A model generated the notes under the pieces. That model was not told the DNA's origin. It saw nothing but the letters and a program-made list of their open reading frames with translations, and made no database searches. Below are positions 41,009-44,722 of a stretch of DNA of 44,722 nucleotides, in pieces. Position 1 is the first letter of the stretch, and every line of letters starts with the position of its first letter. The DNA comes from Micromonosporaceae bacterium (GTDB taxonomy: Bacteria; Actinomycetota; Actinomycetes; Mycobacteriales; Micromonosporaceae). The stretch is taken from assembly GCA_020027875.1 (NCBI GenBank), contig JAHRHA010000051.1, forward strand, positions 1-44,722, given 5' to 3'. The position numbers and the translations under genes were made by a program.

Positions 41009-41464
41009 CTACCGCTTCCAATGGAGCCAGTTCTGACCATCTGTGAAGCCCAAACGCAGGTACAACGGCGCCGCTCGGTCGCTGCTGTGCACCGTCACGT
41101 GCTCTAACTCCCGGTCGCGCGCCTCCCTGAGGATTGCGTCGAGCAGCGCCGCACCGACCCCGCTGTTACGCATATCGGGCACGACGTATACACCTTGGAG
41201 GTCTCCGGTGCGTCGGTCCATCAACGCGGGACTCGGGACTCGGGCGGCCAGCATCAACCACGCCATGCCGGATAGTCGGCCGTCCACGTCGATCACGAAC
41301 GGCACGTGGGTCGAGAGGTGATCGATGACCCAGGCGGTGAAGAACTCCAGGAACGACGCCCGATCCGTACCGCGCTCGTCGCGTTCTTCGACCCGCCACC
41401 GCCACCGCAGCCGCGCTAGCGCCGGCGCATCGACCGCCGTTGCTCTCCGAACCGTCACATGCAC
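41009..41464 (-). CDS. GNAT-family N-acetyltransferase
   Basis: 151 residues from GTG 41464, chosen because GGAGG lies eight bases upstream. VTVRRATAVDAPALARLRWRW begins the fold; WLMLAARVPSPALMDRRTGDL leads to motif A LQGVYVVPDMRNSGVGAALL, then LEHVTVHSSDRAAPLYLRLG. Acetyl-CoA binding is expected at NSGVGAA. The substrate is unknown. About 265 bases between the DUF899 gene and this one hold no recognisable gene. Confidence 0.85.
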   Translation of the reverse strand: MHVTVRRATAVDAPALARLRWRWRVEERDERGTDRASFLEFFTAWVIDHLSTHVPFVIDVDGRLSGMAWLMLAARVPSPALMDRRTGDLQGVYVVPDMRNSGVGAALLDAILREARDRELEHVTVHSSDRAAPLYLRLGFTDGQNWLHWKR

Positions 41465-41541
41465 GGCTCTATCCTCCTCGTGCCCGTACCGACAACGCGG
41501 CAAGGACAAGGACGCTGGCGTGCCGCTCTGGCTGTGCCGTA

Positions 41542-41913
41542 CTACGCCCGCTCTGGCAGCTGCTGCAGCGCCCACGTGTTGCCGTCGGGGTCGCTGAAGG
41601 TCACAAAGGAACCCCACGGCTGAACGTCGACGTCGCTGGCCTCCACCCCGCGGTCGATAAGTTCGCGCCGGGCGGCTTCGACGTCCTCGACGACGACCTG
41701 GACGCCTTGCTGCGAGCCTGGAGGCATCTGGGTGACCCCGGTGCCGAGCACGATGGAGCACGCTGAGCCGGGAGGGGTCAGTTGCACGAAGCGCAGGTCC
41801 TCGCGCACCTGGTAGTCGTGGTCGGCGTTGAAGCCGACCTGCTCCACATAGAACGCCTTGGCTCGTTCGACGTCGGTCACCGGAATGGCGACGAGTTCAA
41901 TTTTCCAGTCCAT
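41542..41913 (-). CDS. VOC (glyoxalase-fold) family protein
   Basis: 123 residues from ATG 41913. One full VOC pattern: IELVAIPVTDVERAKAFYVE, FNADHDYQVREDLRFVQLTP, GVQVVVEDVEAARRELIDRG, then WGSFVTFSDPDGNTWALQQL. The D-P-D-G-N-T-W ending is typical of the glyoxalase/dioxygenase superfamily. The substrate is unknown. It lies 77 bases upstream of the GNAT gene on the same strand, and the two may be co-transcribed. Confidence 0.9.
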   Translation of the reverse strand: MDWKIELVAIPVTDVERAKAFYVEQVGFNADHDYQVREDLRFVQLTPPGSACSIVLGTGVTQMPPGSQQGVQVVVEDVEAARRELIDRGVEASDVDVQPWGSFVTFSDPDGNTWALQQLPERA

Positions 41914-42021
41914 GTCCGCAACCTATGCCATTTGTCTGACCGTTCGCGCGCCGATGTCGACAAGTAGCCCGACCGTCTAATCGAGTGGACCAACCTGGCG
42001 CGGGCACGGCATGATGGCACC

Positions 42022-42435
42022 GTGACTGATAGCGGCGCTCCTCCATCCGTTATCGCGGGACCGGGGTTCCCACGGGTCGCCTTGGGGCCGGCGTGGGTGT
42101 GTTCCTCGCTGGCCGTCGGCGTCCTCGGCTGGCTGCTCTTCGCGATCTCGGATTGGAATCAGGATCGCCTCGCGGGCTTGGTACTGCTCGGCCTCGCGGT
42201 ACTCGGTATGATCGCGACAGCCGCAGTGGCGTCCAACCGACGTCGGGCCCTGACACTCACGTTTTCGCTTATGGCCGGCGGGGCATTCGTTGTTGCTGGG
42301 GTTACCGCCGTGGTACTGGTCATGGCGCGTGGCAACTCCTTCGCCGGCGACCTCCTGCTGATCGGCGGGATTCCTGCGGTCGGCGGTCTGGTCACCGGGT
42401 TGCTGGGCCTGCGTGCGCGATCGATGGCGGGATGA
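42022..42435 (+). CDS. Small integral membrane protein, unknown function
   Basis: 137 residues from GTG 42022. Four hydrophobic segments: WVCSSLAVGVLGWLLFAI, LVLLGLAVLGMIATAAV, TFSLMAGGAFVVAGVTAVVL and LLLIGGIPAVGGLVTGLLG, with a basic SNRRRA loop in between. No family motif is recognised. It is convergent with the penicillin-binding protein gene, 68 bases from its stop. Confidence 0.65.
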   Translation: MTDSGAPPSVIAGPGFPRVALGPAWVCSSLAVGVLGWLLFAISDWNQDRLAGLVLLGLAVLGMIATAAVASNRRRALTLTFSLMAGGAFVVAGVTAVVLVMARGNSFAGDLLLIGGIPAVGGLVTGLLGLRARSMAG

Positions 42436-42503
42436 CCGAGCCTCAGGTCTCCGCACGTCGCAGCGAGCGAATCGCGAGCAGTGGTCGCCACGCTAGCGGC
42501 CGG

Positions 42504-44717
42504 TCAGGACGATGCTGAGGGCTTCGGCCCTGGGCCTACGGTCGGGCCTGGTGATGTGGCCAACCTTGGCGCCCGAAACTTGCGATCCTTCGGATCGAGT
42601 GCTAACGCCGCTGCTGCCTCGATCATAAACTGCCGCCAGATAGTGGCGGGGTGAGTCGACCCGAAGACGTCGTGCCCACCATCCTTCGTGGTCAGTGCCT
42701 TGCCGTCCGTGGTTCCAAGCCAGACCGCAACGGCGAGCGCTCTCGTATAGCCCACCATCCACGTGTGAGCGTTCTGGGTCGTGCTGTTGGCGGCCTGCCA
42801 CGTGCCGGTCTTTCCGGCGGCATCCCAGCCGTTGGACAGCTTCGCTGAAGGTACCTGGCTCAGGGTCCAGGTCAACTCGTCAACCTGCTGCTCGCTGAGC
42901 CCGATGTCTGCCTGGGTGTTCGCCTCTGCGTAGACCCGCACGCCGTGCTTGGTCACCTCCCGGACGAAATGCGCCTGTGCACGTTTTCCGCCGGCCGCGA
43001 ACGTCGCCAGGCCGTTAGCGTGGTCGAGCACGGTCACGCCGTACTGTCCGATACCGACTTCGGTCCAGAACTTACCCGCGCCCGCAGCCGAGGCAGAGAC
43101 CGCCACGAGGTCCTTACCGGCCCGGCCCCGCAGGTCTACCCGCAATGGTTCCGGCCGGCCTTGCACGTCCGTCCACATGGAATCGATCCCGGCCCGGCTG
43201 GCCATGTCGATGACGTTGGCCGGACCGAGCCGCTCGGTCAGATCGAAGAACGGCACATTCAACGACGCGACCGTCGCCTCCACCAAGGTGCAGTTTGGCT
43301 GGCACCGGGCTGTAGACGCGTTGCGGACCGGCCCAGCCTTCGAGCCTTTCGTGCGCCCGCTTGCGGGGAACTCCTTCACGGCCGGCGATAGCCAGCGGGA
43401 GGACAACGAGATCTTCTGCCGCAACGCCTCCGCCAGGTCGTAGACCTTGAACGACGAGCCAGGCGGGTGCTGGCCGAAGCCACGGGCGTCACCGTCCTCG
43501 TCGTAGAACCATCCCGCGTGGTCAGCGCCGGTGCCGCTGCCGCCACCGTAGTAAGCCAGTACCCGTCCGGTTCCCGGCTCCACGGCGACCAGCGCGGCCT
43601 GCCAGTTGGCGGGCTGACCACGCACGGCCGCGGGGGCAGTCGCGCGTCGGATGTCCGCGGACGCCTCGGCCACGTCCTGAGCCCGCTTGTCCAGCGTCGT
43701 GACGATCCGGAAGCCACCGTTGCGGATGTAGTCGCGTGCCTTGCCCTTGAAGGGATCACTCTGGCGAAGCTCACTCAGGACATGATTGACCACTAGGCCG
43801 GTCGGACGGTCCAATCCGTCCTGCGAAGCGCTCGCGTCGAGGTCCCGAACCGTGTGCGGGTACTCCAATCCGTCCGCTTCGGCGCTGGTCAAGAAGCCCA
43901 ACAACACCATGCCCTCGCGAACGTACTCCCAGCGCGAGATCGAGTTCGCCGCTGCCGTCCCGCCTCGGGCTGGGTCGTAGCCCGGAATGCCCTCAGGGTC
44001 GTCCGGATCCGGCTCGGGCTGCTTGACCAGCGAGGCAAGGACCATCGCTTCTGGCACCGTGATCTGTTGTTCCTGGGGGGCTGCCCGCCTTACTGTCTTG
44101 CCGAAGAAGGCCTGTGCGGCAGCCTCGATGCCGTAGGCGCCTCGTCCGAACGGGACGGTGTTGAGATAGATCTCCAGGATCTCCTCCTTGGAGTACTTGT
44201 TGTCCATCTTCCACGCCAGCATCGCCTCGCGCGCCTTGCGGGCGTAGGTCACCCCGCTGAGGTCGGCGGCGATGCGCGCGTACTGCTGAGTGATTGTGGA
44301 TGCGCCTTGCGTAGTCCCACCGGTCATGTTGTTCCAGGCGGCGCGTAGGACACCGGTGAAGTCGACCCCGTCGTGCTTCCAGAAGGTGCGGTCTTCCGCG
44401 GCGACGATGGCCTGCTTCACGGCGGGGTTCATCTCGTCGAACGCCAGAATCGTTCGATCCTCCGTGCCGAGCCTCGCCATCGTCGTGACGCCGTCGCTGA
44501 AGTAGATGGTGGTCGACTCGGGCAGCTCAAGCTGTTCGGGTGTCGGTATTCTGTCCACATAGTACGCGCCAACGGCGAGGCCGGTTGCCACCAGCAGCAG
44601 CGCGATCGTCGATGCCATGAGCAGACGGCGCCGGCGGACTCGCCGCGCCCGGTCCCGTGCGACCAACCGCCGGACGGTCCTGCGCTGGGCCGCCAGGCGC
44701 TGGGCGGTCCTGCGCAT
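42504..44717 (-). CDS. Bifunctional penicillin-binding protein (class A; transglycosylase/transpeptidase)
   Basis: At least 737 residues; ATG 44717 lies six bases from the window edge, so the true start could be further upstream. A basic N-terminus and one membrane anchor (MASTIALLLVATGLAVGAYY) come first. The GT51 glycosyltransferase has IVAAEDRTFWKHDGVDF, GASTITQQYARI and EILEIYLNTVPFGRGAYGIE. The transpeptidase has SxxK in HPPGSSFKVYDLA (Ser about 421), SxN in ASLNVPF (about 484-486) and KTG in DAAGKTGTW (about 635). The C-terminus is a Pro/Ser tail. It polymerises and crosslinks peptidoglycan. All catalytic motifs are intact. Confidence 0.95.
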   Translation of the reverse strand: MRRTAQRLAAQRRTVRRLVARDRARRVRRRRLLMASTIALLLVATGLAVGAYYVDRIPTPEQLELPESTTIYFSDGVTTMARLGTEDRTILAFDEMNPAVKQAIVAAEDRTFWKHDGVDFTGVLRAAWNNMTGGTTQGASTITQQYARIAADLSGVTYARKAREAMLAWKMDNKYSKEEILEIYLNTVPFGRGAYGIEAAAQAFFGKTVRRAAPQEQQITVPEAMVLASLVKQPEPDPDDPEGIPGYDPARGGTAAANSISRWEYVREGMVLLGFLTSAEADGLEYPHTVRDLDASASQDGLDRPTGLVVNHVLSELRQSDPFKGKARDYIRNGGFRIVTTLDKRAQDVAEASADIRRATAPAAVRGQPANWQAALVAVEPGTGRVLAYYGGGSGTGADHAGWFYDEDGDARGFGQHPPGSSFKVYDLAEALRQKISLSSRWLSPAVKEFPASGRTKGSKAGPVRNASTARCQPNCTLVEATVASLNVPFFDLTERLGPANVIDMASRAGIDSMWTDVQGRPEPLRVDLRGRAGKDLVAVSASAAGAGKFWTEVGIGQYGVTVLDHANGLATFAAGGKRAQAHFVREVTKHGVRVYAEANTQADIGLSEQQVDELTWTLSQVPSAKLSNGWDAAGKTGTWQAANSTTQNAHTWMVGYTRALAVAVWLGTTDGKALTTKDGGHDVFGSTHPATIWRQFMIEAAAALALDPKDRKFRAPRLATSPGPTVGPGPKPSASS

Positions 44718-44722
44718 CGCCG

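Noticed and set aside
1..44722. tRNA, rRNA, CRISPR arrays, insertion-sequence ends or att sites
   Set aside because: No T-loop-type sequences in a cloverleaf context, no regularly spaced direct repeats and no transposase or integrase genes were seen, apart from the Rpn-like fragment at the left edge.

Overview
The window is GC-rich, densely packed double-stranded coding DNA from an actinobacterium. GTG starts are frequent, several starts look leaderless, and third codon positions are strongly G/C. Gene content fits a Micromonosporaceae-like genome (inference, no search was possible): an F420-type DDN-family oxidoreductase, a chromosomal AAC(2')-I acetyltransferase, a DinB2-type polymerase, a Lon gene behind a HAIR-like site, an IdeR/DmdR iron box, a SWIM/DUF6493 pair and a class A PBP. 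Most of it looks like an accessory stretch of chromosome made of short transcription units. No phage, conjugation or replication genes, tRNA, rRNA or CRISPR array were seen.

Layout. 1-2.2 kb: tail of an Rpn-like protein, a cupin gene broken by an in-frame TAG, and a stand-alone 5'-3' exonuclease. 2.2-4.4 kb (minus): aac(2')-I, an AlkZ-like DNA glycosylase and a DDN-family oxidoreductase, probably partly co-transcribed. 4.6-6.4 kb: a DEAD-box RNA helicase and a cold-shock protein, convergent on a strong stem-loop. 6.6-12.7 kb: a methyltransferase, an LtrA remnant, an unknown actinobacterial protein, an NTF2-like protein, a DinB2-like polymerase, an FGGY sugar kinase, DoxX, a 2'-5' RNA ligase-like protein and a VOC protein. 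12.74-13.07 kb: a 336-bp imperfect palindrome next to a decayed SRPBCC gene. 13.5-22.4 kb: a cupin gene, then a complete four-gene type II Wadjet operon (jetABCD, each junction a 4-bp GTGA overlap), the main known defence system here. 22.4-27.7 kb: a methyltransferase, a twice-frameshifted nitroreductase, an aldo/keto reductase, a stop-interrupted remnant, Lon and a truncated PadR gene. 27.7-31.9 kb (minus): a SWIM zinc-finger protein translationally coupled to a DUF6493 protein. 32-36 kb: MOSC, HExxH, GNAT and methyltransferase genes. 36-37.3 kb: a ZIP metal transporter behind a consensus-like promoter overlapped by an iron box. 37.6-40.7 kb: a membrane-anchored CBM protein, an SRPBCC-ArsR operon with two identical operators, and a DUF899 gene broken by an exact 16-bp tandem duplication. 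41-44.7 kb: GNAT, VOC, a small membrane protein and a bifunctional penicillin-binding protein running to the window edge.

Two themes stand out. One is DNA maintenance and defence (Wadjet, AlkZ-like glycosylase, DinB2-like polymerase, stand-alone exonuclease). The other is gene decay: about nine degenerate genes or fragments in 45 kb, through nonsense codons, frameshifts, a short duplication and truncations. No wholly new multi-gene system is demonstrable by reading alone. The least explained elements are the 336-bp palindrome, the SWIM-DUF6493 pair, the orphan proteins at 7.6 and 32.7 kb, and the iron-box-controlled ZIP transporter.
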